64,000 nt of DNA from Rhodopirellula sp. SM50 (GCF_002289565.1 NZ_NTFY01000023.1:1-64000), one strand, 5' to 3'; positions 1 through 9,280 are shown, counted from the stretch's first letter. The notes: generated by a model not told the origin, from the letters alone. Numbers and translations: made by a program.

Positions 1-193
1 GTCGTTCACGGTAGGTTTGAAGCGCGACCGGACGGCTCGCGCCGTTCCGCTAACACCTTGACAGCCAAAGTTTTTGTTAGCGGTAGGGCGCGAGCCCTCC
101 GGTCGTTCACGGTAGGTTTGAAGCGCGACCGGACGGCTCGCGCCGTTCCGCTAACACCTTTCCTCGCGTTTCAAGGCGGAGCCTTGGAACGCG
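1..193. repeat. Two gcgcgag-type hairpin repeats plus a short palindrome downstream of the LRR gene
   Basis: The opening bases (1 to about 57) recur with a 101-bp offset at 102-160. Between them is the complementary arm, so bases 76-158 can fold as a long imperfect hairpin whose arms carry the core gggcgcgagccctccgg and its near-complement. A second palindrome at 167-191 has arms of 11 bases around gga, with one mismatch. It ends about 20 bases beyond the stop codon of the minus-strand LRR gene. The same hairpin family recurs at 16885-16965, 17040-17120 and 46624-46700, so it is a dispersed repeat and not a gene-specific terminator. No coding potential is seen. Confidence 0.8.
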
Positions 194-211
194 TTGGCGG
201 GATGTCGTCGA

Positions 212-1573
212 TCATTCGAAATCGATGATCGTCAACGACTCGTTTGCCTCTTCCAACTCATCGAGCGCGTTGTAGCTGATGTTGGTGTTGGCCACATTTA
301 ATTTCTTCAGATTCGGCAGCTTGCCCAACTGGATGAACCCTTCGTCGGTCATCTGTTGAACGCCGGCGACGTTCAGATCCTTCAGTTTCTGAAACTTCAA
401 AATCGTCTCGACGGCGGCATCGCTCAGGTCGGTCGCTTTGACATCCAGGGTTTCCAAGTTGACCAACCCATCGAGTGCGGCGAACGCTTCGTCGTTGAGT
501 TTGGTTTCCCAGAAACCCAGGTAGGTCAGACCGGTCGCCACGCCGAGTTGCTTGATGCCATCGGGGGTGATCAAGCGGCATTCCCCAAGGTCCAGATACG
601 TCAGCTTGGGATACTTGGCGATGATCGCCAAACCCTCGTCATCGACCGAGGTGTCACGGAGTTCCATCCGCGCCATTTCCTTGGCACCGGCGATTTGCTT
701 GATCCCTTCGCCAGTCACATCGCAGCCGCGGATGCGAAGACGTTTCAGTTTCTTCAGCCCCGCCAGCGATGCCATGCCTTCGTCGTTGATCTTGGTATAG
801 TCGAGTTGGATCTGCTCGAGCGTGGGGATCTTGGCAAAGACATTCAGGGTGGCGTTGGTCAACGACGTGCAATAGTTGGCGTTGAAGGATTTCAGGGGCA
901 ACCCGGCCAGCTCTTTGACTCCCGTGTCGGTCACCTTTGATTTTTCCAACTGCACGTCTTGCAGCGATTTCAGCTTGGCGAGCGCCTTCATGCCTTCGTC
1001 GCTGATGTTGCTGTTGCGCAAATCGATCGCGCGCAGCTTTTGCAACGGCGCAAGTTTTTGCAAGCCTTCGTCGGTCACGCCGACGCGACGCAGGAACAGC
1101 ACCTGCAATCCGGGCAGCTTGGCGACGACATCGAGTGTTTCGTCGGTGATCGCCGAATCGGTGAAATCCAGTCGCTCCAGACGCTTCATTTCGGCGAGCA
1201 CGCCCAGCCCCTCGTCGGTGATGCCAGGACCACTAAAACGGGCCTCCTTCACGTGGGGCAGCTCGGCCAAGCTGGCGAACGTGTCGCTGACGTCGGTGTC
1301 GCTGGCGACCGAAACGGAGACGACCGCACCGTTGCTATTCTTCTCCAGCAGGTAGCCGGCCGCTTCCAGTTTGGCCACCGCGGCCGGATCGTCTTTCTCC
1401 ACGACCGGCGTTTTCGGGGCCGGGGTGGCGGCTGGCTTCTCTTCCGCCGCTGCCGTTGTTGCCACGTCCGGGTCTTTGGGCGGCATGACGTCGGGGCCGC
1501 ATCCGATCAGGCCCAGGCTCGTCACCGCGAGCCCGAGCGTGCAAGACAGTCGGGAGGGAAGGCTGCGTTTCAT
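212..1573 (-). CDS. Leucine-rich-repeat lipoprotein
   Basis: The product is 453 residues and probably sits in the periplasm anchored to a membrane by lipid. The N-terminus has a lipoprotein signal with lipobox LIGC (Cys25). A Pro/Ala/Glu-rich linker of about 40 residues follows, and then tandem leucine-rich repeats of 23-24 residues fill roughly residues 95 to the end; repeats such as GVTDEGLQKLAPLQKLRAID are typical of planctomycete LRR proteins. The frame stays open upstream for another 103 codons, but that part is built from intergenic palindromes, so I place the start at the ATG that begins the signal peptide. LRR arrays usually bind proteins; no partner or enzyme domain is visible, so the function is unknown. 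Confidence 0.9.
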   Translation of the reverse strand: MKRSLPSRLSCTLGLAVTSLGLIGCGPDVMPPKDPDVATTAAAEEKPAATPAPKTPVVEKDDPAAVAKLEAAGYLLEKNSNGAVVSVSVASDTDVSDTFASLAELPHVKEARFSGPGITDEGLGVLAEMKRLERLDFTDSAITDETLDVVAKLPGLQVLFLRRVGVTDEGLQKLAPLQKLRAIDLRNSNISDEGMKALAKLKSLQDVQLEKSKVTDTGVKELAGLPLKSFNANYCTSLTNATLNVFAKIPTLEQIQLDYTKINDEGMASLAGLKKLKRLRIRGCDVTGEGIKQIAGAKEMARMELRDTSVDDEGLAIIAKYPKLTYLDLGECRLITPDGIKQLGVATGLTYLGFWETKLNDEAFAALDGLVNLETLDVKATDLSDAAVETILKFQKLKDLNVAGVQQMTDEGFIQLGKLPNLKKLNVANTNISYNALDELEEANESLTIIDFE

Positions 1574-2101
1574 GGTCTTCAAGGGGTTCGTAGGGCGGGG
1601 GGATGAACGTGGCGGATTCCTGTTCGACCCTCCAATGTGACAAATGGAGCGCAAATTGACAACGAAGACACACGATCTCGACGCCGGGTGGCCGAGGGGG
1701 TAGAAGGGGGTGGGATGCCCGTCCGTTCCCTTGTTCCCAGGCTCCGCCTGGGAACACACTGCCTGGGAGGCTCCCGCCTCCTGAGCGTCAACGGCGTGTG
1801 GCGGAGCCACACCGACCTGGCGTTCCAAGGCGGAGCCTGGGAACGAGTTGAATGGCGGAGCCACACCGACCTGGCGTTCCAAGGCGGAGCCTTGGAACGA
1901 GTTAGGGGGCGGGATGCCCGCCCGCGAAACGGACCGGCGATCGTTGTTTGTTAGCGGGCTTCAGGTTATCCTTGCGGGGCTGTTAAGTCTTTCATCATGC
2001 GCATTCGGGAGCGTTGTGTCGGCGAAGATCGTTCTTCGCCTCCGGCGCCGATCGCTTTGTCGCTTCGCAATCAAGTCATTTCCAACTGAAGGAATTTTTG
2101 C
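1574..2101. repeat. Divergent intergenic region with clustered gcggagcc palindromes
   Basis: This 528-bp gap lies between two divergent genes. It holds a perfect short palindrome at 1733-1755 (arms gttcccagg/cctgggaac) and two near-copies of an element with the cores gtggcggagccacacc and gttccaaggcggagcc at about 1797-1900. These belong to the gcggagcctgggaac family also seen at 8190-8235, 17191-17215 and 20222-20600. Promoters for both flanking genes should lie here, but I cannot assign a convincing -35/-10 pair. No gene is supported in it. Confidence 0.65.
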
Positions 2102-3511
2102 ATGACCAAACGGACCAATCGCCGTGGTTTCCTCGGTCGCACCGCTGCTGCCGGTGCGGTCGGTGTCGGGTACTGGACTGGCACCAGCCCCGTCCTCAAA
2201 GCTCAAGAATCAGCTCTTCAAGGGCTCAGTGCCGGCTGCATCGGCGTGGGCGGAAAAGGCGGTAGCGACACCAGCCACATCGCCGAGAACGGGGTCAACA
2301 TCGCGGCCTTGTGCGACATCGATGGCGACACCGTCAACAAGAAAGCCCGCGAATTTCCCAATGCGGAAAAATTCAGTGACTTCCGCGAAATGCTCGACAA
2401 GGTCGGCGACAAGATCGACATCGTGACCGTCAGCACGCCCGACCACACCCATGCCGCAGCCGCCGTCCGTGCGATGCGGATGAAGAAACACGTGTATTGC
2501 CAAAAACCGCTGACCTGGTCGATCGGCGAAGCCCGATTGATGCGGGAAACCGCCGAGCAGATGGGCGTCGTGACGCAAATGGGCAACCAAGGCACCAGCG
2601 AAGACGGGCTGCGAACCGCCGTCGAAGTGATCCAAAGCGGTGCGATCGGCGACGTTTCCGAAGTCCACGTCTGGTCCAACCGCCCCGTTTGGCCGCAAGG
2701 CCAGGGACGCCCCGAAGGCGAAGACCCGATCCCCGAAAACCTGAATTGGGATGCCTGGATCGGACCGGCACCGATGCGTCCATTCAAGAAGGGCGTGTAT
2801 CACTCGTTCAACTGGCGCGGCTGGGTCGATTTCGGAACCGGCGCCCTGGGCGACATGGCCTGTCACACCACCAACATGCCCGTCATGGCACTGAAGTTGT
2901 GGGACCCGGTCGCGGTCACCGCCATCAAGAACCCCGGGATCTTCGAAGGCGAAACCTTTCCGGCTAGCAGCGCGCTGATGTTCGAATTCCCCGAACGTGA
3001 AGGATTGCCGGCCTGCCAGTTCTATTGGTACGACGGCGGCGAATTGCCGCGTGAAGACCTAATCAGCAAGCTTCCCAAACGATTCCAAGAACAAATCGCC
3101 AAGCAGCGTGAAGGCGGTCGCAAGACCAGCGGCGCGTTGGTCGTCGGCAGCAAAGGCATGGTGTTCTCGGCCAACGACTACGGTGCCCAGTTCGACATCT
3201 TGCCCCAAGAAGATTTCAAGGACTACAAGAACCCCGAACCGTGGCTGCCGCGGATCCCCTTCAAGGCCGGAAACGACCAGCGTCAAAAGTGGGAGTTCGT
3301 CAGCACCATCAAGGGCGAATACGAACCCGGCACGATGTCCAACTTCGGTTACGCCGGACGTCTGACCGAAACGATCTTGGTCGGCAACTTGGCCCTGCGT
3401 GCCGGTGAAGGCAAACGCATCGAGTGGGATGCGAAAAACCTGAAAAGCACCAACGTGCCCGAAGTCAACGAGTTCGTCGCCCGCGACTATCGCAGCGGCT
3501 GGGAACTGTAA
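2102..3511 (+). CDS. Gfo/Idh/MocA family oxidoreductase, Tat-exported
   Basis: The product is 469 residues. The N-terminus is a twin-arginine signal (NRRGFLGR at residues 6-13, followed by a hydrophobic stretch), so the folded enzyme with bound nucleotide is expected to cross the inner membrane. A Rossmann motif GVGGKG follows, and the usual E-K-P motif of the family appears as QKP in HVYCQKPLT. The C-terminal half matches the family's substrate-binding part, with the segment WIGPAP common in planctomycete members. A GAAGGAA ribosome site sits about nine bases before the ATG. Known relatives oxidise or reduce sugars or inositols with NAD(P); the substrate here cannot be read from sequence. 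Two further paralogues lie at 32661-33842 and 61010-62320. Confidence 0.9.
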   Translation: MTKRTNRRGFLGRTAAAGAVGVGYWTGTSPVLKAQESALQGLSAGCIGVGGKGGSDTSHIAENGVNIAALCDIDGDTVNKKAREFPNAEKFSDFREMLDKVGDKIDIVTVSTPDHTHAAAAVRAMRMKKHVYCQKPLTWSIGEARLMRETAEQMGVVTQMGNQGTSEDGLRTAVEVIQSGAIGDVSEVHVWSNRPVWPQGQGRPEGEDPIPENLNWDAWIGPAPMRPFKKGVYHSFNWRGWVDFGTGALGDMACHTTNMPVMALKLWDPVAVTAIKNPGIFEGETFPASSALMFEFPEREGLPACQFYWYDGGELPREDLISKLPKRFQEQIAKQREGGRKTSGALVVGSKGMVFSANDYGAQFDILPQEDFKDYKNPEPWLPRIPFKAGNDQRQKWEFVSTIKGEYEPGTMSNFGYAGRLTETILVGNLALRAGEGKRIEWDAKNLKSTNVPEVNEFVARDYRSGWEL

Positions 3512-3588
3512 CGGATCGCCGCCGGCTTCGTTTTTTTGATCACCGTTGTGCAACCCTCCCGCAAACCGGGAGGGTTTGCCGTATCAAG

Positions 3589-3816
3589 CCACCCTCCCGT
3601 GTGCAGGAGGGTCGAGCGCAGCGAGGGGAGGGTTTCTGCTTTAAGCCACCCTCCCGTGTGCGGGAGCGTCGAGCGCAGCGAGGGGAGGGTTTCTGCTTTA
3701 AGCCACCCTCCCGTGTGCGGGAGCGTCGAGCGCAGCGAGGGCAGGGTTTCCGTCTTAAGACACCCTCCCTGGCAGGGAGGGTCGAGCGCAGCGAGGGGAG
3801 GGTTTCCGACATTGAT
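3589..3816. repeat. 57-bp tandem repeat, four copies
   Basis: Units start at 3589, 3646, 3703 and 3760 with an exact 57-bp period. Each unit carries the pair caccctccc and ggagggt around the core gtcgagcgcagcgagggg, so each can form a hairpin. Partial copies extend the block to about 3548-3902. Related sequence in the opposite orientation is at 32029-32071. The flanking genes converge, so this array sits downstream of both stop codons. Units are adjacent with no unique spacers, which excludes a CRISPR array. Confidence 0.9.
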
Positions 3817-3968
3817 TCGCCCTCGTTGTGAGCAACTTTGGCGTCGCAACAACCCTCCCCGCGTCGTCGCACACTCCTCCGCGACCCTCCCAGAGGGAGG
3901 GTGACTACAACTACGTTGATGAACGGATCGCTGAACTTGATGCCTATGGGGTCGAGCGGCGTCCGCGA

Positions 3969-4391
3969 TTAACGAAAACGTGAATCGCGTACCGCGCGGG
4001 CTGCCGAAGCCCCGTTGCGGGCCACGATCTCTTTGAGCGTCGGCACCGCGACACCCCGCTTGGCCGCTTCGACACGCAGCGCCCGCTCATACGCGGGCAG
4101 CGGGAAATACGGGCTCTTGCGGCGTGCGTAACGTTCCAACGCCAACACCAACCGTTTCTCGAGCTTGTTCTGGTCGACCAGCTTGACGATCTCCCGCACG
4201 TAGTGGCGTTGATCTTCGGTGGTCGCACGCAGACGGCTGATCAAGTAATCATCCAGCGCCGCTCCTTGAGTCGGCGCGACGATCGCAGTGTTGGTGATGC
4301 CGGTTTGTGCCGCAACGCGGGGAGCGAGTCCGGCGGTCGCGAGCAGCAGTGCCGGGGCGATCACGGTCATCCTGAGTGACAGTTTCATCAA
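3969..4391 (-). CDS. Small secreted protein of unknown function
   Basis: The product is 140 residues and I do not recognise a family. The first 28 or so residues form a clear Sec signal peptide: basic start, a hydrophobic run APALLLATAGL, then a likely cleavage site near VAAQ. The mature part is rich in Arg, Ala and Leu and is probably helical, with the basic stretch RYARRKSPYFPLPAYERALR. A second ATG one codon downstream could equally be the start. It is isolated, with repeat arrays downstream and a 400-bp gap upstream. The signal peptide is the main reason to believe it is a real gene. Confidence 0.6.
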   Translation of the reverse strand: MMKLSLRMTVIAPALLLATAGLAPRVAAQTGITNTAIVAPTQGAALDDYLISRLRATTEDQRHYVREIVKLVDQNKLEKRLVLALERYARRKSPYFPLPAYERALRVEAAKRGVAVPTLKEIVARNGASAARAVRDSRFR

Positions 4392-4802
4392 TCTTGCTGG
4401 GGTTCAAGGAATCGAGTGGCCGGTGGTGGCTACCAGATTTGCCCCCTGCGACACAAGACAGACTCGAAGTCGAGATGGCCTTGGAGCGGCTTTCGCAGGT
4501 GTCCAGGCACCGCATCTCAGATTGCTAGCAACACCTGGGTAATTTACGGGTTTTGTTCGTTTGCGATTTTGAAACCCTGGTACGGGTCGCAGGGATTGTG
4601 TGCACCGAGCCGATCGCAACGTCGATGGAAGACGTGTACCAGATAATCCCGCTGTGGGCGGCAAGGGTGAAGCATCCGTGGATGGTTCACCGGTGCGGCC
4701 TGCGAATCTGGTCAAACACATCAGAGGGCGTCGTCAGATCTCGAATCATGTTTCGTGACTTTGGCGCAGCCACACAAGCAAGATGCCCAAAAGGACTCGG
4801 CG
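4392..4802. other. Intergenic gap with no recognised feature
   Basis: These 411 bases separate two divergent genes for small exported proteins. I find no repeat of the dispersed families, no RNA gene and no convincing reading frame. Longer open frames that cross it continue out of frame through the lipoprotein gene downstream and have no start-site support. Promoters for both neighbours are expected here. Confidence 0.5.
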
Positions 4803-5195
4803 ATGAACCGTTGGCTATGGATTGGATCGTTGGCCGGTTTGCTCATGGTAAGCACCGGATGTTTACACAATCAAACACGCAAAGGTTGCTCGACCGGTGC
4901 TTGCGGCTCGGGCGCTTGCTCCAGCGGCACCGGCTTGCTCGGCAAGATGAATGTCGGCGGCTGCAATTCGTGCGGCACTGGCTGTCGAACCGGATGTGTG
5001 CCTGGCAAACTCGGCTGGCAGCAGGGCGGGCTCGACTACAGCTCGCATCTGGGATCGGGAATGTTGGGCAATCGCGCCAACGCGACGCAGACGTACACCC
5101 CCGGCCCGCCGACCGGTCAAACGGCCTATCCGTACTACACCGTGCGAGGTCCCCGCGACTTTTTGCTGAACGATCCGCCGACGATCGGTCGCTAG
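4803..5195 (+). CDS. Cys/Gly-rich small lipoprotein
   Basis: The product is 130 residues. The ATG at this position begins a textbook lipoprotein signal with lipobox VSTGC (Cys20). The segment after it is unusually rich in Cys and Gly in short C-x-S-x-G spacings (about ten cysteines in residues 30-70), suggesting disulfides or metal binding once exported. The C-terminus YYTVRGPRDFLLNDPPTIGR looks like a conserved tail found on small planctomycete lipoproteins; that is from memory of the group, not a search. A longer in-frame start 48 bases upstream would place hydrophilic residues before the signal and is less likely. Function unknown. Confidence 0.75.
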   Translation: MNRWLWIGSLAGLLMVSTGCLHNQTRKGCSTGACGSGACSSGTGLLGKMNVGGCNSCGTGCRTGCVPGKLGWQQGGLDYSSHLGSGMLGNRANATQTYTPGPPTGQTAYPYYTVRGPRDFLLNDPPTIGR

Positions 5196-5540
5196 GCGGC
5201 GGACGGGACGACAACGGCCCGGTACCGGAGCAAGCCCGCTCAATCGACGTCGATTGAGCGTCCGGGAAACCGGCGAGCTCGCCGCGAAACCCGGTCGAAA
5301 CGCCCGGCCGCACCGGTCGGGAGACGCCGCGCGGGGTCGCGGCAGTCGCCAAGTGTGTTCGCGACCGTACAATGAAGCGCAGGCAATGACGGTCCGGCAA
5401 TGACGGTCCGGCAGTGAATCGCCAACGATTTGCAAACCCCCGGTCGCAGGGACGCGGCGGCACCGCGAGCGACGACCGGGACCTGCCCGGTCGATTCCGC
5501 CCGAGACATCCGCTAACGTACCGCCTCGTGGTCCAGCGAG
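5196..5540. other. GC-rich intergenic gap
   Basis: This 345-base gap precedes the serine acetyltransferase gene. It contains a short direct repeat, gcaatgacggtccg, at 5385 and again at 5398. No RNA gene, riboswitch or supported reading frame is seen. Confidence 0.45.
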
Positions 5541-6611
5541 ATGGTCGCGAACCCGATTGTCGCGAACCATGCGTCGCCGCGGGTCCTCCTGACCAATTGG
5601 CGTGGCCCCTTCGATTCCAAGCACATTCGAGACTTTGTTGTGGCATCCGACGTCCGATTAAAAGAACAGCTGCCGCGCTTGACTGAACGTATTGTCGCGA
5701 CTTACACGCCCGATGATGCGATCAATCACCTCGGCCATTGTGCGCTTCCCAGTTATGAAGCGATCATTGCGATCCTGTTAGACATCAAGGACATTCTTTA
5801 CCCGGGCTATCGGCGCAAGGTCGGATTGCATGCCGGCAACATCGCCTACCACGTCGGCAGCACGATCGATTCGCTGCACGACCAGCTGACGACACAGATC
5901 GCTCGGGCATTGCGTCACGAAGATCGCGTCCGCAACAAGCACAACGACTGCGAGAGCGAAACGGATTTCGAAGCCAAGGGTCAGACCATGGCGATCGAAT
6001 TGCTGGAGCGGATCCCGTCCTTGCGGAAGACCTTGGCCACCGATGTTCAAGCCGCCTACGAAGGCGACCCGGCCTGCCAGACGACCGATGAAGTCGTTTT
6101 CTGCTATCCCGGCATTGAAGCGATTACGGTCTATCGGATCGCCCACGAACTGGTGCGATTGGACGTGCCCTTTATCCCGCGGATGATGACCGAGTGGGCG
6201 CACAAGCAAACGGGAATCGACATTCACCCCGGTGCCACGATCGGTGAGTACTTTTTCATCGACCACGGGACCGGTGTCGTCGTCGGCGAAACCTGTCAGA
6301 TCGGGAACCACGTCAAGCTCTATCAAGGGGTGACGTTGGGTGCCCTGAGTTTCAAGACCGATGACAGCGGCGAATTGATTCGCGGCCAAAAACGGCATCC
6401 GACGATCGAGGACGGTGTGGTGGTTTACGCCAACGCGACCATCCTGGGCGGTCGAACGGTGGTGGGGCACGATTCGGTGATCGGATCGAGCGTGTGGATC
6501 ACCCGCAGTGTCTCCCCCAACACCACCGTGGTGCTTGAGCAACCGTCGTTGCGGGTTCGCGGCGGTGTCTCCGCCGACTCGGTCGACGAGCACGCCAACT
6601 ATCAGATTTAG
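5541..6611 (+). CDS. cysE: Serine O-acetyltransferase
   Basis: The 356-residue product should transfer acetyl from acetyl-CoA to serine, giving O-acetylserine for cysteine synthesis in the cytoplasm. The N-terminal helical half (to about residue 200) matches the SATase N-domain. A left-handed beta-helix follows, recognisable from hexapeptide repeats starting near residue 225: [20 protein letters not shown], then VGETCQIG and GVTLGA. The His of DIHPGA and the His of FIDHGTG correspond to conserved active-site positions. It is about 80 residues longer than the E. coli enzyme because of a longer N-terminus. The first ATG is used because the next internal Met falls well inside the domain. No cysteine synthase gene is in the window. 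Confidence 0.9.
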   Translation: MVANPIVANHASPRVLLTNWRGPFDSKHIRDFVVASDVRLKEQLPRLTERIVATYTPDDAINHLGHCALPSYEAIIAILLDIKDILYPGYRRKVGLHAGNIAYHVGSTIDSLHDQLTTQIARALRHEDRVRNKHNDCESETDFEAKGQTMAIELLERIPSLRKTLATDVQAAYEGDPACQTTDEVVFCYPGIEAITVYRIAHELVRLDVPFIPRMMTEWAHKQTGIDIHPGATIGEYFFIDHGTGVVVGETCQIGNHVKLYQGVTLGALSFKTDDSGELIRGQKRHPTIEDGVVVYANATILGGRTVVGHDSVIGSSVWITRSVSPNTTVVLEQPSLRVRGGVSADSVDEHANYQI

Positions 6612-6886
6612 CGTTGGCGGATTAGTGTTGGCGGGGCAATTCCGGAAAACGCCATCCCGTTGTTGACCGAGTGCCGAAAATCCGTGGGTTCGCGCTCTCC
6701 TCGGCGGGCTCAATCTGCCATCGGCGGGCTCAATCGACAGCCACAAACCGCAAAACCCTGGAGTTGGCGCGGCGCCGGGGTGACCCGATCGTCTAAAATC
6801 CTGCCAGTGATGCGTCAACTTTTATACTGAGGGTGCCGCACCACTCGTCGTTTTTTGCCGCCCTTTCGCCGATTCGTTTGAGATCG

Positions 6887-8038
6887 ATGACCAAATTGAC
6901 ACCCTTTGACGCCACAACACGCACCCGCATTGTTTTTGGACAAGGCGTCTTTTCACGGATCGGTGAGCTGGCGGCAGGGTTTCGGCCCAAATGTGTGCTG
7001 GTCGTCAGCGACTCCGGCTTGGTCGATGCCGGCCACTTTGGACACGCCGTCGATCACCTGCAGGCGGCGGGACTGCACGTGGAATCGTTCCATGACTTCG
7101 CCGAGAATCCGACCTGCGCGATGGTCGATGCCGGTGTCGCCAAGGCAGCCGAAGTGAAGCCGGACCTGTTGATCGGGCTGGGCGGCGGCAGCAGCATGGA
7201 TTGTTGCAAGGGGATCAATTTCGTGTATTCCGGTGGCGGCTCGATTCACGATTACCATGGGGTTGGGAAAGCGACTGCGGACATGTTGCCGATGATCGCC
7301 GTGCCGACGACCAGCGGCACCGGTAGCGAGGCCCAATCGTTTGCCCTGATCAGCGACACCGACACGCACGTCAAAATGGCTTGCGGTGATCCCAAGGCCG
7401 CGTGCAAGATCGCGTTGCTCGATCCGGAACTGACGCTGACGCTGCCCCGCAACGTGACGGCGTTGACGGGCATCGACGCGATCTCGCACGCGATCGAAAC
7501 CTATGTCACCAATCGGCGCAATCCGATGTCGATCACCTATTCGCGCCGTGCCTTTGGTTTATTGGCCGAAGGGTTTTCGCGAGTGCTGGAAGCCCCCGAC
7601 GACATCGACGCCCGCAGCAAAATGCAACTCGGTGCCTGTTTCGCCGGAATGGCAATCGAAACTTCGATGCTCGGTGCCGCCCATGCGACCGCCAACCCTC
7701 TGACCGCTCGGCATGACATCACCCACGGCCAGGCGGTCGGGTTGATGTTGCCCGCCGTCATCCGGCTCAACGGCCAGCAGCACCCCGACTGGTACGCCGA
7801 ACTGTTGCGTGACGTGGATCCGACAGTGACCGAATCGGAGGCGCCCGATCGGCTCGCATCGATGGTCACCCACTGGCTGAAACAGGCCGACTTGGCGACC
7901 AGCTTGAATGCGTTGAAAATCCCCGCCAGTGGGATCGAGAGTTTTGTCGAAGAAGCGCTCAAGCAATGGACCGGCACCTTCAATCCCGTGCCGCTGGACA
8001 AAACCAACGCCGAACTGCTGTATCGGTCGGTCGCGTGA
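6887..8038 (+). CDS. Iron-containing alcohol dehydrogenase
   Basis: The product is 383 residues, the normal length for group III metal-dependent alcohol dehydrogenases. The ADP-binding glycine motif GGGSSMDCCKG lies near residues 97-107 and PTTSGTGSEA near 139. The metal ligands of the family are visible as the Asp of LLDPEL, the His of DAISHAIETYV, and the His residues of the C-terminal stretch ending ITHGQAVGLMLP. An alternative start 54 bases upstream would add a hydrophobic tail not found in the family, so I use the ATG that begins MTKLTPFDA. Such enzymes oxidise primary alcohols or reduce aldehydes with NAD(P)H; the substrate is not evident. The downstream gap is full of repeats. Confidence 0.9.
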   Translation: MTKLTPFDATTRTRIVFGQGVFSRIGELAAGFRPKCVLVVSDSGLVDAGHFGHAVDHLQAAGLHVESFHDFAENPTCAMVDAGVAKAAEVKPDLLIGLGGGSSMDCCKGINFVYSGGGSIHDYHGVGKATADMLPMIAVPTTSGTGSEAQSFALISDTDTHVKMACGDPKAACKIALLDPELTLTLPRNVTALTGIDAISHAIETYVTNRRNPMSITYSRRAFGLLAEGFSRVLEAPDDIDARSKMQLGACFAGMAIETSMLGAAHATANPLTARHDITHGQAVGLMLPAVIRLNGQQHPDWYAELLRDVDPTVTESEAPDRLASMVTHWLKQADLATSLNALKIPASGIESFVEEALKQWTGTFNPVPLDKTNAELLYRSVA

Positions 8039-8041
8039 GGC

Positions 8042-8160
8042 GTGTGGGGTAAGCATCCTGCTTGCCACCCTCGTCGGCAAGGTGTGGGGTAAGCATCCTG
8101 CTTGCCACCCTCGTCGGCAAGGTGTGGGGTAAGCATCCTGCTTGCCACCCTCGACGGCTC
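8042..8160. repeat. 40-bp tandem repeat, three copies
   Basis: The unit gtggggtaagcatcctgctt plus about 20 more bases repeats with an exact 40-bp period, starting at 8042, 8082 and 8122, immediately after the dehydrogenase stop codon at 8038. Related single units with aagcttccagcttgcc occur at about 28220 and 35061. The copies are nearly identical, which suggests recent amplification. A degraded gcggagcc palindrome follows to about 8235. Confidence 0.9.
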
Positions 8161-8270
8161 CGCCGGCGACCCCCATTGCCCGCCAGGAGGCGGGAGCCTC
8201 CCTGGCAGCGTGTTTCCAGGCGGAGCCTGGAAACAAGGGAGCGCTCGTTTACCGGCTTGTTGATTCAATC

Positions 8271-8346
8271 AGCCGTTTGGCGCGAGCCTACGGGCCTCGG
8301 TGCGTTTACGTGGTGATCGATGCCCGTACGCTCGCGCGATACGGCT
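8271..8346. repeat. agccgtttggcgcgag hairpin repeat, copy 1
   Basis: Two 25-base arms (8271-8295 and 8322-8346) are complementary at about 21 positions around a 26-base loop. The left arm is agccgtttggcgcgagccta followed by cgggc. Two more copies of this element are at 20366-20432 and 28276-28351, in unrelated intergenic gaps, so it is a dispersed repeat. Confidence 0.8.
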
Positions 8347-8360
8347 AATCCCGCGTGGCC

Positions 8361-8438
8361 GCGGAAAAGGGGTCAGGTACCAAAAATGCGAAGCACCCTG
8401 CGGGCCATTTGGTTTTTGGTACCTGACCCCTTTTCCGC
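8361..8438. repeat. Perfect 26-bp inverted repeat with GGGGTCAGG core
   Basis: The arms at 8361-8386 and 8413-8438 are perfect complements of each other over 26 bases, with a 26-base spacer. The arm begins gcggaaaaggggtcaggtac. A second pair with the same ggggtcagg core but different inner bases is at 25531-25610. Paired palindromes with this core resemble REP/REPIN elements mobilised by REP-associated tyrosine transposases; no such transposase is in the window, so that link is inference. The element sits between convergent genes and could also act as a bidirectional transcription stop. Confidence 0.8.
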
Positions 8439-8477
8439 TCGACAAACGCAATCCCAAAATTAAATCTGGGTGAAGCA

Positions 8478-9221
8478 CTAGGCGGCGTGGGTGGCGAAGG
8501 CCGGCGTCTCCTCGACGCCCATTTCGCTATGAATCAAACCGTCTTGCATCCGCCAACAGACATCGGCCGAGGCGGCGATCTCGTCGTCGTGGGTGATCAT
8601 CAGGATCGTCAGGTTGTCGCGTTCTTTCAGATCGGCCAACAGACGCAGGATCTCTTGACCGGTCTCGGTGTCCAAGTTGCCCGTCGGCTCGTCGGCCAAC
8701 AACAACTTCGGGTCGGTCATCAGGGCTCGGGCGATCGCGACCCGTTGCATCTCTCCGCCGCTCATTTCACTCGGACGGTGCTTGGCCCGGTGCAGCAACC
8801 CGACGCGATCGAGCATCGCTTCGGCACGGCGATGATTTTCCGATCGCGATTTGAAGTAGCTCCAAACACTCTGCCCGATCATGGCCGGGGCGAGCACGTT
8901 TTCGATCGCCGAGAGTTCGGGCAACAGGTGGTAGAACTGAAAGATGATGCCGATTTCGTGATTGCGATAACGATCGCGGACGGCGCGCGGGGCGTTGTCG
9001 ATTCGATTGCCCCGAAAGAAAACTTCGCCTTCGTCGGGGCGGTCCAGCGTGGCCAACAAGTGCATCAGGGTACTCTTGCCGCTGCCACTGCGGCCGACCA
9101 ATGCCGTGACCAGCCCCTGTCGGACTTCCAGATCCACGCCACGCAAGACGGGGACGTCAATGCGGTCCTTGTGATAGCTCTTTTTCAATCCGCGCGCGGT
9201 CAGAACGATAGGGGTGGGCAT
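8478..9221 (-). CDS. ABC transporter ATP-binding protein, LolD/MacB type
   Basis: The 247-residue ATPase has Walker [10 protein letters not shown] near residue 45, the signature [14 protein letters not shown], and Walker B LLLADEP followed by TGNLD, the last being typical of the LolD/MacB/FtsE branch. It should power the FtsX-family permease encoded just upstream at 9319-10905, from which it is separated by about 100 bases containing a repeat. Such pairs release lipoproteins from the inner membrane or drive mechanotransmission. A TTG one codon upstream is possible, but the ATG is preferred. The co-oriented order permease then ATPase suggests one transcript. Confidence 0.92.
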   Translation of the reverse strand: MPTPIVLTARGLKKSYHKDRIDVPVLRGVDLEVRQGLVTALVGRSGSGKSTLMHLLATLDRPDEGEVFFRGNRIDNAPRAVRDRYRNHEIGIIFQFYHLLPELSAIENVLAPAMIGQSVWSYFKSRSENHRRAEAMLDRVGLLHRAKHRPSEMSGGEMQRVAIARALMTDPKLLLADEPTGNLDTETGQEILRLLADLKERDNLTILMITHDDEIAASADVCWRMQDGLIHSEMGVEETPAFATHAA

Positions 9222-9280
9222 CAAACGGTCTCAAGGCATGGGAAGGGAGTGGGGCAACGCAAATTCTCCAGACGACCAAA

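Noticed and set aside
1574-1882. 103-codon N-terminal extension of the LRR lipoprotein
   Set aside because: The codons come from intergenic palindromes, and the lipoprotein signal begins at 1573.
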